A stretch of 64,000 bases of DNA from Treponema sp. UBA6988 (GCA_002448445.1 DJYC01000080.1:62001-126000), one strand, 5' to 3'; shown: positions 33,678 to 42,415, counted from the first letter of the stretch. Made by a program: numbers and translations. The notes: a model not told the origin generated them from the sequence alone.

Positions 33678-34766
33678 TTAACCCCTGGCACAGTTCCTGC
33701 CATCTTCCTTTGCTCGGTAAAGGGCGCCGTCTGCGTCACGGATGTGCTTTTCGTAGTCAAAAGGAACCTTTGCTTCAAAGTGGGTAAAGCCCACGCTTAT
33801 TGTTACGGTTTTAGCAGGAGCCTCTGGAGAGTCAAAGGGAATGTTAAGCTCCCTTACCGCAGCACACAGCCTGTTTGCGGCCTCCTCCAGCTCAGAAGCG
33901 GAAAGACTGCCGTTAATCCCGCAGAATTCCTCGCCTCCGTACCTAAAAAACTTAAAGTCATTGCTTTCGCCAAACTTTGCAAGGAAACTTCCCAGCGCAG
34001 AAAGGCATGCATCCCCTGCCTGGTGGCCGTAAGTGTCGTTAAAGAGCTTGAACTTGTCTATGTCCATCATAAAGATGCCGGTAACAGGAGGCAATTTTCC
34101 CTCGGAAACCTGGTTCAGCGTGTCAAAAAGCATGCGGCGGTTGGAAAGCCCCGTAAGCGCATCGGTATTCCGCTCATGGTCAAGGATTCTGTTAACGTCA
34201 AACCTGCGGAGCGTTATGGAGCGAAGGCCCGTTCCCAATATTGAGCCTATGATAAAAAATGACGCGCTGTCTATAATGTCTGCCGGCCAGACTTCGCGCA
34301 CCTTAAAGTTTACGGCAACAAAAATATTGGCAAGGCAAACCCCAAGGCAAAAGAGGCTTACGCGGTAGGAGCGGTCTATGAGCATGACGGGATAAACTGT
34401 AAGAAAGCAGATGGCCGTAACAAATTCCCTGGTATTGCTCCTCTTAAAATTGACGAAGATAGAAAAGCCCGCCAAAAAAACAAAGAATATGTAAAGGAAA
34501 ACCTGGGGGCAGCGGGAAACCGCCCGCTTAAACAACTGAATCAGAAGCCGAATTGCAATGGTAAGCAAAGCAAAGAGAATATAGATGAATTTTATGGGTG
34601 TTTCTGAAAATGGGGGAATCGAAAAGAAAATGAGCAGCAGGCTAACGCCAACGGAAACATTAAGACAGAGCCTAAGCAACATGTATTCAAACATGTTTAT
34701 AGAGACCTTGTTTTTTTCAAAAAGTTCCTTTTCGTCCGGCGGGAACAAAAAATTCAAAAAGCCCAT
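33678..34766 (-). CDS. Membrane-bound diguanylate cyclase
   Basis: 362 residues. Six hydrophobic segments fill residues 25-195 (for example FIYILFALLTIAIRLLIQLF and SLFCLGVCLANIFVAVNF), followed by a C-terminal GGDEF domain (about 205-362): DALTGLSNRRMLFDTL, MDIDKFKLFNDTYGHQAGD and the catalytic loop FRYGGEEF. GGEEF is an active form. No RxxD inhibitory site precedes the loop. It should make cyclic di-GMP at the membrane; the six-helix input has no recognised ligand. It is downstream of a TATAAT-like box with a short leader containing GGATAAAGG. Confidence 0.92.
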   Translation of the reverse strand: MGFLNFLFPPDEKELFEKNKVSINMFEYMLLRLCLNVSVGVSLLLIFFSIPPFSETPIKFIYILFALLTIAIRLLIQLFKRAVSRCPQVFLYIFFVFLAGFSIFVNFKRSNTREFVTAICFLTVYPVMLIDRSYRVSLFCLGVCLANIFVAVNFKVREVWPADIIDSASFFIIGSILGTGLRSITLRRFDVNRILDHERNTDALTGLSNRRMLFDTLNQVSEGKLPPVTGIFMMDIDKFKLFNDTYGHQAGDACLSALGSFLAKFGESNDFKFFRYGGEEFCGINGSLSASELEEAANRLCAAVRELNIPFDSPEAPAKTVTISVGFTHFEAKVPFDYEKHIRDADGALYRAKEDGRNCARG

Positions 34767-34870
34767 AATATATGCCTTTATCCATTATATTAAAATAAAC
34801 CAAAATCTTTCAAGAGACATGCAGGCAATCCGCTAAAAAAAATGAATCGTAAAAATGCGCGCCCCAAGCA

Positions 34871-35035
34871 AGCTACGCCGCCGTGGAGGGGCCCGCCGGA
34901 GGCGGGTTGCGGCAGCAATGGAGGGGAAGGGGCCCCGGAACCCCGGAAGGGCGGTGACGCAGAGGCATGCCAGCCGAATTAGCCAAAAAATGTATGGTAG
35001 AGCAATTAGGACTTTCGTCCTTAAAAGTACCGTCC
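34871..35035 (+). repeat. Structured intergenic repeat, family B copy 2
   Basis: Full-length copy: AGCTACGCCGCCGTGGAGG, hairpin CCCGCC-GGA-GGCGGG (34892-34906), TTGCGGCAGCAATGGAGG, CCCGGAACCCCGG, GGGCGGTGACGC, GAATTAGCCAAAAAATG, ATGGTAGAGCA and the ending GTACCGTCC. It fills most of the 341-base gap between the diguanylate cyclase and the M48 protease gene and ends about 40 bases before the latter's promoter. Confidence 0.8.
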
Positions 35036-35071
35036 TAAAAACACCGCCAAAATTTAATCCCGGCAAAATAA

Positions 35072-35100
35072 TTGTGCTAAATTAAAAAGTCTGCTATATT
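35072..35100 (+). promoter_or_regulatory. Promoter of the M48 protease gene, predicted leaderless
   Basis: TTGTGC, 17-base spacer, extended -10 TGC-TATATT, 7 bases (TCATTCC) to the ATG at 35108. No Shine-Dalgarno. Confidence 0.6.
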
Positions 35101-35107
35101 TCATTCC

Positions 35108-36496
35108 ATGGATTTTAAAAACCCCTTCGTCATAATCTTTATTGCAGGAACACTTTTTAAATTTCTTCTGGACACAATCCTTGAATTTATTGACTACAAA
35201 TTCCGCCAAAAGCACGGCCTGGAAATTCCCTCGGAGCTAGAAGGCCTTGTAGACGGGCCAACTCTAAAAAAAACCTGCGCCTACGAAAACGCAAACTATT
35301 TTTCCGGCATTCCCTACAGCCTGCTTAGTCTTGCCCTTACCTTTGCCCTTGTCTTTTCGCTTTACTTTGTTTTTTGCTACGAAAAGAGTCTTTCCATAGC
35401 AAATGGCAACTCATACCTTACAATCCTTCTTTTTGCCCTGTTTGTTAGCATTCCTTCCATAATACTTTCCATTCCTTTTGAGCTTTACGATGAATTCAAA
35501 ATAGAAAAGAAATTCGGCTTTTCCAACATGACTTTGGGCATGTGGCTGCTGGACCAGCTAAAGTCCCTTGTAATAGGCCTTGTCCTTGGAGTGCCCCTTA
35601 TCCTTGTTGCAGTTGCGCTTATGAACCATATTGAACACTGGTGGTTCTTCCTTGGCTCTGTATACATTGCATTCAGTCTGGCCGTTTCCTACATTTACCC
35701 GGTTTTGATTGCGCCTGTCTTTAACAAATTTACCCCTCTGGAAGATGGAGAGCTAAGGGAAAGGCTTTTTGCCCTGCTGGAAAAATGCGGCTTTAAGGCT
35801 TCGGGCATATTCGTAATGGACGCATCCCGCCGCAGTTCCCACAGCAATGCCTACTTTACAGGCTTTGGCAAGAACAAGCGCATAGTCCTCTACGACACTT
35901 TGCTAAAGCAGCTTACCACTGACGAAATAGAAGCCGTCCTTGGCCACGAGCTGGGGCATTTTAAGAAGCACCACATCATAAAGCGCATGTGCGTTATGTT
36001 CCCGCTGATTTTTGCGTTTTTGTTTGCAGCCTGGCTTTTAATAAAGATTCCGTCACTTTATTCAGGCTTTGGATTTAAGGACATTGACTTTAATGGCTTT
36101 GAAGTTAAGGGTTTTGAAGTTAAGGGCTTTTCAGGCAGCACAGCCGCCCTTTTTGAAGGAGGCAAGTCCATTCCTGCCACTTTGCAGTACATTGGAATCT
36201 ACCTGCTTTCGCTCATATTCGGTGGCTTCGGGCCAATTTTTAGCCTTATCTCCAACACATTCAGCCGCCGCGACGAATTTGAAGCGGACAAATTTGCCGT
36301 TACCACCTGTGCCGAAAGAGAAGCACTTGTCTCTGCCCTAATCAAGCTGAACAAGGAAAACCTTAGCGAGATTCAAGTTCCTGCTATATATAGCATCTTT
36401 AACTACAGCCACCCGCCGCTCTTGGAACGCATAAAGGCCATAAAGGCATGCCACGGAAATCAATTTTGTGTTCCGCTCCCAGGCAAATCCGTCTGA
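35108..36496 (+). CDS. M48-family membrane metalloprotease (Ste24/CAAX protease type)
   Basis: 462 residues with several membrane helices and the zinc-binding HELGHFKKHH motif (about 280), with the third ligand Glu in RRDEFEADKFAV (near 390). The order of helices and the long N-terminal half fit Ste24-type CAAX prenyl protease homologues, which in bacteria work in membrane protein quality control. Around residue 325-345 it carries a short tandem repeat, NGFEVKGFEVKGFSG, encoded by near-identical 15-base units, which is likely an expanding loop. It is transcribed alone. Confidence 0.93.
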   Translation: MDFKNPFVIIFIAGTLFKFLLDTILEFIDYKFRQKHGLEIPSELEGLVDGPTLKKTCAYENANYFSGIPYSLLSLALTFALVFSLYFVFCYEKSLSIANGNSYLTILLFALFVSIPSIILSIPFELYDEFKIEKKFGFSNMTLGMWLLDQLKSLVIGLVLGVPLILVAVALMNHIEHWWFFLGSVYIAFSLAVSYIYPVLIAPVFNKFTPLEDGELRERLFALLEKCGFKASGIFVMDASRRSSHSNAYFTGFGKNKRIVLYDTLLKQLTTDEIEAVLGHELGHFKKHHIIKRMCVMFPLIFAFLFAAWLLIKIPSLYSGFGFKDIDFNGFEVKGFEVKGFSGSTAALFEGGKSIPATLQYIGIYLLSLIFGGFGPIFSLISNTFSRRDEFEADKFAVTTCAEREALVSALIKLNKENLSEIQVPAIYSIFNYSHPPLLERIKAIKACHGNQFCVPLPGKSV

Positions 36497-36640
36497 AAAC
36501 CCGCTGTGTCGCGGAATAGGTAATTAAACTCGCTACGCGGCTTGAAGCTACGCTGCCGGGTACGTTCCGCTCCAATGCGGGTTTTCAGCCGCCTTCGCCT
36601 TCCGCTACACACATACACCGTAGCAAGTGCGTACGGTGTA
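36493..36640. repeat. Palindromic intergenic element, family A-related
   Basis: CTGAAAACCCGC (36493-36504) pairs perfectly with GCGGGTTTTCAG (36577-36588), and GCGGAA pairs with TTCCGC inside. A second palindrome, TACACCGTA (36614-36622) with TACGGTGTA (36632-36640), follows. The opening CTGAAAACCCGC-GTGTCG is shared with the element before 56826. The element overlaps the last 4 bases of the M48 gene and may end its transcript. Confidence 0.65.
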
Positions 36641-36831
36641 CCCGAAGGGAGATTTCCGGCTTTTTAGCATAGGAAAAATAAAAAAATTTTGCTTCCGTTG
36701 CGCTTCTTTTTATTAACTGTCACCATATTTTATGAAAATAGATTTCTGTGAAAGCATGCAAAAAACACTCGATTTATTCTTAAATTTGGTGTATACTATT
36801 TAGCAAAGACCATTTTGGGGGAAGATAAAAA

Positions 36832-37671
36832 ATGAATTCACCTGCTTCGATTACAAATAACTACACAGACATTGCCGAGGCCAAAACCAAACTCCCGCTT
36901 GGAAAAATGCTCGTTCTTGGCATTTTTGCCGGAGCATTCATTGCCTTTGGTGCCATAGGAAGCCAAATAGCCGCATTCGGCGTACAGCCCGCTGCATTGG
37001 GGCGCATGCTTAGCGCAGCAGTCTTCCCAATAGGACTTATGCTTGTCCTTGTTGCCGGAGCAGAGCTTTTTACCGGTAACTGCCTTATAATCGTTTCTGT
37101 CTTAGAAAAGCGGGCAACCCTTTCAGGCCTCTTGCGCAACTGGCTCTTTGTTTACCTTGGAAACCTTATTGGCGGAGTTGCAGTTGCAGCCCTTGCTGTT
37201 TACGGCCACGTCTTTGACATGTACAACTGCGAGCTTGCAAAGGTTGCTGTAACCACAGCCGTAAGCAAAGTAAACCTTGACTTTCTGGATGCATTCATAA
37301 AGGGTATCCTCTGCAACGTCCTGGTCTGCGGTGCGGTCTGGGTGTCTTTTGCAGCGGATGAACTTGCGGGAAAAGTCCTGGCACTCTTCCTTCCAGTTTC
37401 GCTTTTTGTACTCTGCGGATTTGAACACTGCGTTGCAAACATGTACTTTGTACCGGCAGGAATCCTTTCTTCCATTGAATACAAGATTCCAATCGAAAGC
37501 ATTGGTGCAGTTTCCTTTATGGGCTACGATGTAGAAGGCGCCCTTGCCCTGCTACTTAAATTCCTCTACAAAAACCTTCTCCCGGTAACGCTCGGAAACA
37601 TCTTTGGCGGTGCAATAATTCTGGGACTTGGCTACTGGTTCGTCTACTACCAGAGCTGCCGCGACAAATAA
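36832..37671 (+). CDS. Formate/nitrite transporter family channel
   Basis: 279 residues of the FNT family (FocA/NirC): six membrane helices forming a pentameric channel for small monovalent anions such as formate, nitrite or hydrosulfide. Landmarks are AGAFIAFGAIGS, GAELFTGNC (omega-loop region), GNLIGGVAVA and GFEHCVANMYFVPAG, which carries the central conserved His. GGGGGAAG precedes the ATG, with a TATACT box at 36792-36797. In a fermentative anaerobe formate export is the likeliest role. The stop codon overlaps the next start (TAATG), so the DUF763 gene is coupled to it. Confidence 0.93.
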   Translation: MNSPASITNNYTDIAEAKTKLPLGKMLVLGIFAGAFIAFGAIGSQIAAFGVQPAALGRMLSAAVFPIGLMLVLVAGAELFTGNCLIIVSVLEKRATLSGLLRNWLFVYLGNLIGGVAVAALAVYGHVFDMYNCELAKVAVTTAVSKVNLDFLDAFIKGILCNVLVCGAVWVSFAADELAGKVLALFLPVSLFVLCGFEHCVANMYFVPAGILSSIEYKIPIESIGAVSFMGYDVEGALALLLKFLYKNLLPVTLGNIFGGAIILGLGYWFVYYQSCRDK

Positions 37672-39005
37672 TGCCAAAAAAAACAGGGTATGCAGACTTA
37701 CCCCTGCACACCGGAACAGTTCCCAAGTGGCTTGCAGACAGAATGCGTGACTTGGGAACTCAAATCATAGAAGCACTTCTTATTGAATACGGCCGCAAAG
37801 AAGTACTGCGCCGACTAAGCGACCCCCTCTGGTTCCAGAGCCTTGGAGCTGTCCTTGGCATGGACTGGCATTCATCAGGAATCACAACAAGCGTAATGTA
37901 TGCCCTAAAAAGGGGAATCAATGCCCGCGCAAAAGAATTTGGGCTTGTTATATGCGGAGGAAGGGGCAAATACTCCCGCGAAACACCCAGCCAGCTTGAA
38001 TACATGGGAGAGCACACAGGCCTAGACGCAGCCCCCCTAATCCGGGCAAGCAAGCTATGCGCAAAAGTAGATAACACCGCAGTCCAAGACGGATTCCAGC
38101 TTTACCTGCACAACTTTATCCTTAGCGCAGACGGTGACTGGGCAGTTGTCCAGCAGGGAATGAACCCCGCAGAAAAAAAAGCCCGCCGCTACCACTGGTG
38201 CTCGCAAAACCTAAAGTCTTTTACAGAAGAACCCCATTCAGGCGTAACAGGCGAAAACGAAGGCCAAATCCTAAACCTAACCGACGCAAATGCCGCAGAC
38301 ACAAGAGAGTCAATCCTTAACCTTGCAAAAGACGAACCGCGAATCATCTTAAAAGAAGCCTCGGACATATTGCGCCTAAAAGCCCCAAAAGACTTTCAAG
38401 AAGAAAAACAGCTTACCCTCTTTGCAGACAGCCCGGATGCAGATAGGGCAAAAGCCTGGGCAGAAGCCTGGGCAAAAGACTTGGCAGAAAGCCCCTACAA
38501 AGACACGCAGCTTATCATAGAAAATAGCCGCAACTGCATCATGCCAGCCCACCACGAAGTTAGGGCAGAAGACGTAGACCTAAAGCGCCTTGGTGCAGTC
38601 CTTGTAACCGCCTACGAAAGCCAGCCCAAAGACTTTGAAAGCCTGCTCCTAACCAAAAACTTAGGCCCAAGAACCCTTCAGTCCCTAACCCTTGTAAGCG
38701 AAGTAATCCACGGAACCCCCTCCCGATTCCGCGACCCGGCAAGATTCAGCTTTGCGCACGGAGGCAAAGACGGACACCCCTTCCCGGTACCGCTAAACAT
38801 CTACGACGAATCAATCCGCATCCTGGGAGATTCCATAGAAAAATCCAAGCTGGGCTACAAAGACAAAAGCGAATGCCTAAAACGCCTGCACAAAACCGCC
38901 CTTCAAATAGAAAAAAACTGCTCGCCGCAAGCAGACTTTGACAAAACCATAGCCCACGAAAAAGAGCACTCCATTGAATGGGGTGGCCGCACTGTAAGCG
39001 ACTGA
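37671..39005 (+). CDS. DUF763 protein of unknown function
   Basis: 444 residues, soluble. The family DUF763 is recognised by its opening (TGYADLPLHTGTVPKWL), the LGMDWHSSGITTSV segment, the Cys/Gly-rich ICGGRGKYSR, and the C-terminal HGGKDGHPFPVP. A segment LLTKNLGPRTLQSLTLVSE looks like a helix-hairpin-helix, hinting at nucleic-acid binding. DUF763 is found in archaea and bacteria and has no assigned function. Its one-base overlap with the formate/nitrite channel gene implies coupled expression, which may be accidental or functional. No signal peptide. Confidence 0.85.
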   Translation: MPKKTGYADLPLHTGTVPKWLADRMRDLGTQIIEALLIEYGRKEVLRRLSDPLWFQSLGAVLGMDWHSSGITTSVMYALKRGINARAKEFGLVICGGRGKYSRETPSQLEYMGEHTGLDAAPLIRASKLCAKVDNTAVQDGFQLYLHNFILSADGDWAVVQQGMNPAEKKARRYHWCSQNLKSFTEEPHSGVTGENEGQILNLTDANAADTRESILNLAKDEPRIILKEASDILRLKAPKDFQEEKQLTLFADSPDADRAKAWAEAWAKDLAESPYKDTQLIIENSRNCIMPAHHEVRAEDVDLKRLGAVLVTAYESQPKDFESLLLTKNLGPRTLQSLTLVSEVIHGTPSRFRDPARFSFAHGGKDGHPFPVPLNIYDESIRILGDSIEKSKLGYKDKSECLKRLHKTALQIEKNCSPQADFDKTIAHEKEHSIEWGGRTVSD

Positions 39006-39027
39006 ATGATTTTTTCTTTTTTCTTAG

Positions 39028-40077
39028 TTACAAATCTTTGCATACATAGTAGGTTGTTCGTCCGCTGCCTTTCTTTTCTATTTTGCCTGTATCACAAAGT
39101 CCTTTGATGGCTTTTTCGATAGTCTGGCGGGCAAGGGCAGGGCATTCTTCCTGAATGTCACTCTTTGTAAATTTTCCGATACGGTTTTTGATAACTTTTT
39201 CGATGGTTTCAGTTGCGGAAAGTTTTTCATCTATCAGCTTTAGCCGTTCTTCAAAATCCCTGTATGCGGAAAGGATTATTCCCAAAAGATATTTTACAAA
39301 CGGTGTGTTGTCATTTGTGTTTTCGTTCCAGTTTTCAGAAGAAGCTTCAAGGACATCGTAATAAGTGTCTTTTGTTTTTTCGATTTTCTTTTCAAGACTT
39401 ATATATTTGCATACGACAAATCCTGAACGATACAGCAAGAGCGTTGTTAAAAGCCTGGACATTCTTCCATTTCCGTCATTGAAGGGGTGTATGCACAAAA
39501 AGTCTTTGATGAAATTCGCAATTAAAAGCAAAGGTTCTATTTCGCCTAAGTCCATTGCACGATTAAAAGTTTCGCAAAGCTCTTGAACAGCCTCTGGAGT
39601 TTCAACCGGCGTTAATGGTGTAAAAAGCGTTCGGCTGCTTCCGTCCGGCATGGTTGCAACAATATAGTTTTGAACATTCTTGAATTTGCCTCCAAAATCA
39701 GGACTTGCATATTGATACAAATACTTATGGAGCTGGAGAATATAATTTGAGCTGATAGGAATATATTCGAAATTTTCATGGATGATATTAAGAACATCAC
39801 GGTAGCCCATGATTTCTTTTTCGTCACGGTTACGGGGAGTAGTTTTATCAGCAACGAGCTGTTTGATTCGTAATTCTGTGGTGACAATACCTTCAATTTT
39901 GTTTGAGCTTTCTGTACTTTGAATTTTAGCAATTTCTACCAGTTTATCGAGTTTGTCTTTTTTTTGATGTACAAAAAGTTCCTGCCGGCCTTTGTATTCT
40001 CTTATTTTAGAAATAAATCCTAAGATTTCAGTATCAAGTGTACAGTTTTGAAGTTTTGAATAATCAAAAGTCCGCAT
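39028..40077 (-). CDS. Fic-domain protein with winged-helix C-terminus
   Basis: 349 residues. The Fic core carries the complete motif HPFNDGNGRMSR (HPFx[D/E]GN[G/K]R), so it should transfer AMP or another nucleotide part onto target side chains. An inhibitory helix motif, SSNKIEG ([S/T]xxxE[G/N]), lies N-terminal (about residues 57-63), making this a class II self-inhibited Fic protein. A C-terminal winged helix (about 285-349: FTKSDIQEECPALARQTIEKA) suggests DNA binding. The start at 40077 has TAGGAG 7 bases upstream. A perfect 13-base inverted repeat lies 24 bases upstream and is a likely operator for autoregulation. Confidence 0.93.
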   Translation of the reverse strand: MRTFDYSKLQNCTLDTEILGFISKIREYKGRQELFVHQKKDKLDKLVEIAKIQSTESSNKIEGIVTTELRIKQLVADKTTPRNRDEKEIMGYRDVLNIIHENFEYIPISSNYILQLHKYLYQYASPDFGGKFKNVQNYIVATMPDGSSRTLFTPLTPVETPEAVQELCETFNRAMDLGEIEPLLLIANFIKDFLCIHPFNDGNGRMSRLLTTLLLYRSGFVVCKYISLEKKIEKTKDTYYDVLEASSENWNENTNDNTPFVKYLLGIILSAYRDFEERLKLIDEKLSATETIEKVIKNRIGKFTKSDIQEECPALARQTIEKAIKGLCDTGKIEKKGSGRTTYYVCKDL

Positions 40078-40100
40078 TTTTATTCTCCTACGGCTTAGGC

Positions 40101-40153
40101 TTTCTCCTATTTTAACATACAAAATAGGAGAAAACAAGGCTCTATAGGAGAAA
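40101..40153. promoter_or_regulatory. Operator-like inverted and direct repeats upstream of fic
   Basis: TTTCTCCTATTTT (40101-40113) and AAAATAGGAGAAA (40121-40133) form a perfect 13-base inverted repeat with a 7-base spacer; a third half-site ATAGGAGAAA lies at 40144-40153. A fourth similar TAGGAGAA overlaps the ribosome-binding site. The Fic protein's own winged helix is the obvious candidate ligand. Confidence 0.65.
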
Positions 40154-40237
40154 GATCCACTCCGCTCCCCAAAAGCCACAAAGACATCATCACAGAGCTT
40201 TATAAACGGCAAATTTTGAGCTAAACTATGGTAAGTT

Positions 40238-40534
40238 ATGAAAGAAAAATTATCCAAAATATTCTCGCTTACAAATGCAATCTTTTCGCTGGCCTTTTTG
40301 ATAACGGGCCTGGTCTTTACTGTCTACCCCTTAAATGACTGTGTTTGCGACTCTCCTTTTTTGCCGTTCGCCCTTCCCCTTTCTTTTTTTCTCAATCCAC
40401 TTGCCATGATTTCTGACATAATCACCGCAGTAATCGCAAAGGGCAAACTTAGAAAGCTGAACATTATCCTCCTGATTGCAGACGTTTTGCTGGAACTTTT
40501 CCTTTTCTATGCAATAGTTTTGACCGTGGGATAA
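40238..40534 (+). CDS. Small integral membrane protein, unknown function
   Basis: 98 residues with three hydrophobic segments (about 10-31, 43-62 and 72-96). Not recognised. A Cys pair, NDCVCDSPF, sits between segments 1 and 2. It is divergent from the Fic gene. A poor TATGGT box ends 5 bases before the ATG and no Shine-Dalgarno is seen, so the start is tentative; the coding frame itself is supported by its regular hydrophobic pattern. Confidence 0.6.
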   Translation: MKEKLSKIFSLTNAIFSLAFLITGLVFTVYPLNDCVCDSPFLPFALPLSFFLNPLAMISDIITAVIAKGKLRKLNIILLIADVLLELFLFYAIVLTVG

Positions 40535-40607
40535 AGCAAACCACAGCCAGCAAATCAAAGGACAAAAGAAATTCCTGTGTTATAATAAGAATTAAGGAGA
40601 CAGCCCT

Positions 40608-41096
40608 ATGTCAAAGACAATTACATTCAGCAGCCTGCCGCAGAACTGTGCAGAGCTTAAGGCTCTTCCGCAGGCAAAGCTTACCGATCCCTTTGAAGTT
40701 GCAGCCCTGGTTGTTGCAGTTTTGTGCCGCTACGAGCAGAGTGTAGACGACTGCATCGAAATGCTCAACTTGCTAAAAGGCCCCCAGCCACTTAGCAATT
40801 ATGACAAGCAGTTCCTTAAGGACCGGCTGGTTGGAAAATACTATGTGCCCAGAAGCTACTTTGCAGGAACTTCCCCGCAAAACAACTACGAACCCACAAA
40901 GCCCTACTCGGTAACGGTTTCCGAAAATTCCCATTCCTATGACCAGGAAGGCTACGTAACGCTCTGGATTACATCATCCGGGGCAGATTCCCAAAGAAGC
41001 GTAAAACTGCGCCAAAAGGGAGACCAGTGGTTCCTGTGGGAAAACTTCCTTATGCCTGACATAAGAAAACCCGCCGCAGAAGACCCCTGGGCTTAA
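40608..41096 (+). CDS. DUF6935-like conserved protein
   Basis: 162 residues, cytoplasmic, with no cysteine-rich or membrane features. It resembles the conserved small proteins of anaerobes with the pattern LPxxxAELKALPxAxLTDPFxVAAL, MLNLLKGPQPLSNYDKQFLKDR, VPRSYFAGTSPQNNY and KLRQKGDQWFLWE, ending AEDPWA, which I recall as DUF6935; that family name is from memory. No function is known. A TGT-TATAAT extended -10 and AAGGAG precede the ATG. Confidence 0.7.
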   Translation: MSKTITFSSLPQNCAELKALPQAKLTDPFEVAALVVAVLCRYEQSVDDCIEMLNLLKGPQPLSNYDKQFLKDRLVGKYYVPRSYFAGTSPQNNYEPTKPYSVTVSENSHSYDQEGYVTLWITSSGADSQRSVKLRQKGDQWFLWENFLMPDIRKPAAEDPWA

Positions 41097-41114
41097 CCGC
41101 CAAATAATAGCGTA

Positions 41115-41225
41115 AATGCCATTAACATAAAAAACCGTCATGCCGAACTAGATTCGGCATCTCTCTTCAATATAATAATTTGAGATTCTGAGTCAAGCTC
41201 AGAATGACGCAAAGTTAATGGCATT
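41115..41225. repeat. Nested palindromes between convergent genes, family F copy 2
   Basis: Outer arms AATGCCATTAAC (41115-41126) and GTTAATGGCATT (41214-41225) are perfect. Inside are two hairpins: ATGCCGAA-CTAGA-TTCGGCAT (41140-41160) and ATTCTGAG-TCAAG-CTCAGAAT (41185-41205). The last matches 11448-11468 in reverse. The full structure folds as a three-way junction in RNA or DNA, and may also terminate both flanking genes. Confidence 0.8.
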
Positions 41226-41246
41226 ACCAAACGCATACACACCTAT

Positions 41247-42074
41247 CTATTGCGCATCAGCTTCTTTCTTTTCCTTTGCCGCCTTGTTTTTCCTGCTGCT
41301 GTAAATAAGCCCCACGCCTATAAGCAAAACCATAATAATGAATCCGCTCCTTGCACTGCCAATTTTCTTTACGTTTTCATCAAGCTGGTCTTTTAGGGCA
41401 TCCGCAGAATCCACCTTGCCGTTAAAGACATAATAAACTTCCGTCTTTCCAAGCATAAATGGCTTAAAGGAATTTCCCCTCTGCTCAGCCAAAACCGAAA
41501 GATAGGGGTATTTTTCAACATCATAATAATTGTACTTAAGGTTCAGGTCTCCTTCCTTTGCAACCTCTGTAATTGGGCCGTAGTAAAATTCATCATGCTT
41601 AAGGCCGCAAACAGTTTTCTGCTTGGTATACTCAGCGCCAGCCTTAACTAGCTCAAGCCCCTTTGCATCAAGAACAAAATCGCCAACATGGGGCGTTACC
41701 GTTTTTTCCACCGAATAAAGACTGTCCAGCCCGGAAGATGCACCCGCTTTTTGCTCAGTACGCTCCTTCCAGTCATAATGCGTTTCTCCCTTCTTCTGAT
41801 ATGAATAAAATTCCCTTACAGTTCTCTTTGCCTTAAAAGTGTTCAGCGGCTCATCCAGCTCATCAAAAGAAATCTTTGAATCAAAAGCAATCTTCCCCGC
41901 AACAAGCACCAGCTTTCCTTCATTGGCAGAATCAACCTTTCCGTCAGAAACAATGACCGTATTTTTAAGGATGTTCTTGTTCAAAGCCTTAGTGCCATTC
42001 TTAACCTTAACTCCTGTTACCACCAAAAAAGCAACAAGCGCTCCCAAAATTATCATTCCCTTAGAAATTTTCAT
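41247..42074 (-). CDS. TMEM43-family membrane protein
   Basis: 275 residues with one membrane helix at each end (about 5-25 and 243-262), the C-terminal one followed by a Lys/Glu-rich cytoplasmic tail. The large middle domain has NEGKLVLVAGKIAFDS and the REFYSYQKKGETHYDWKE segment typical of TMEM43/LUMA-like proteins (PF07787). Function in bacteria is unknown; the domain would lie outside the cytoplasm. Assignment is by pattern recall. It converges on the DUF6935-like gene across the nested palindromes. Confidence 0.72.
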   Translation of the reverse strand: MKISKGMIILGALVAFLVVTGVKVKNGTKALNKNILKNTVIVSDGKVDSANEGKLVLVAGKIAFDSKISFDELDEPLNTFKAKRTVREFYSYQKKGETHYDWKERTEQKAGASSGLDSLYSVEKTVTPHVGDFVLDAKGLELVKAGAEYTKQKTVCGLKHDEFYYGPITEVAKEGDLNLKYNYYDVEKYPYLSVLAEQRGNSFKPFMLGKTEVYYVFNGKVDSADALKDQLDENVKKIGSARSGFIIMVLLIGVGLIYSSRKNKAAKEKKEADAQ

Positions 42075-42160
42075 AAATCCTCCAGGTTCCTGTTTTAAAT
42101 CATGATAAAACTAAATGATTTTTTTTTGAAGTCTTTTATCTTCTTCCTGCGGCACTTTTT

Positions 42161-42255
42161 CTTGCTAAGGGCTTTCCGGGGTTCCGCGGGTCCCTCCCCG
42201 CTCCATTGCTCCGCAACGCACTCCGTGCGCCCCTCCAATCCCGGCCGTGCTTGCT
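42161..42255 (-). repeat. Structured intergenic repeat, family B short variant (copy 6)
   Basis: On the minus strand: GGCCGGGATTGGAGGGG, hairpin CGCAC-GGA-GTGCG (42217-42229), TTGCGGAGCAATGGAGCGGG and GCGGAACCCCGG. It has the same 5' half as copies 2 and 5 but a different hairpin stem. It lies in the 341-base gap before the methylase gene. Confidence 0.7.
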
Positions 42256-42349
42256 TTGTAATAGAAACGCCGCTATTCATAAGGCTAAGATTTTCATAGA
42301 AATGATTGTTACGGCTTACAGAACCGTTTTTTTTGGAGTATTCGTACAA

Positions 42350-42378
42350 TTGACAATGGGGAATAAATATTGCATAAT
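42350..42378 (+). promoter_or_regulatory. Promoter of the C5-methylase gene
   Basis: Perfect TTGACA, 17-base spacer, CATAAT. The leader to 42416 is about 30 bases and contains AAGGGG as ribosome-binding site. Confidence 0.7.
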
Positions 42379-42415
42379 GCAATTATATATCCCAAATATA
42401 TAAGAAGGGGAAATT

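Noticed and set aside
33285..34244. A 319-codon plus-strand frame across the chemoreceptor/diguanylate-cyclase junction
   Set aside because: It spans the 5' end of the chemoreceptor gene, a repeat and part of the GGDEF gene, and has no recognisable domain; both antisense genes are well supported.
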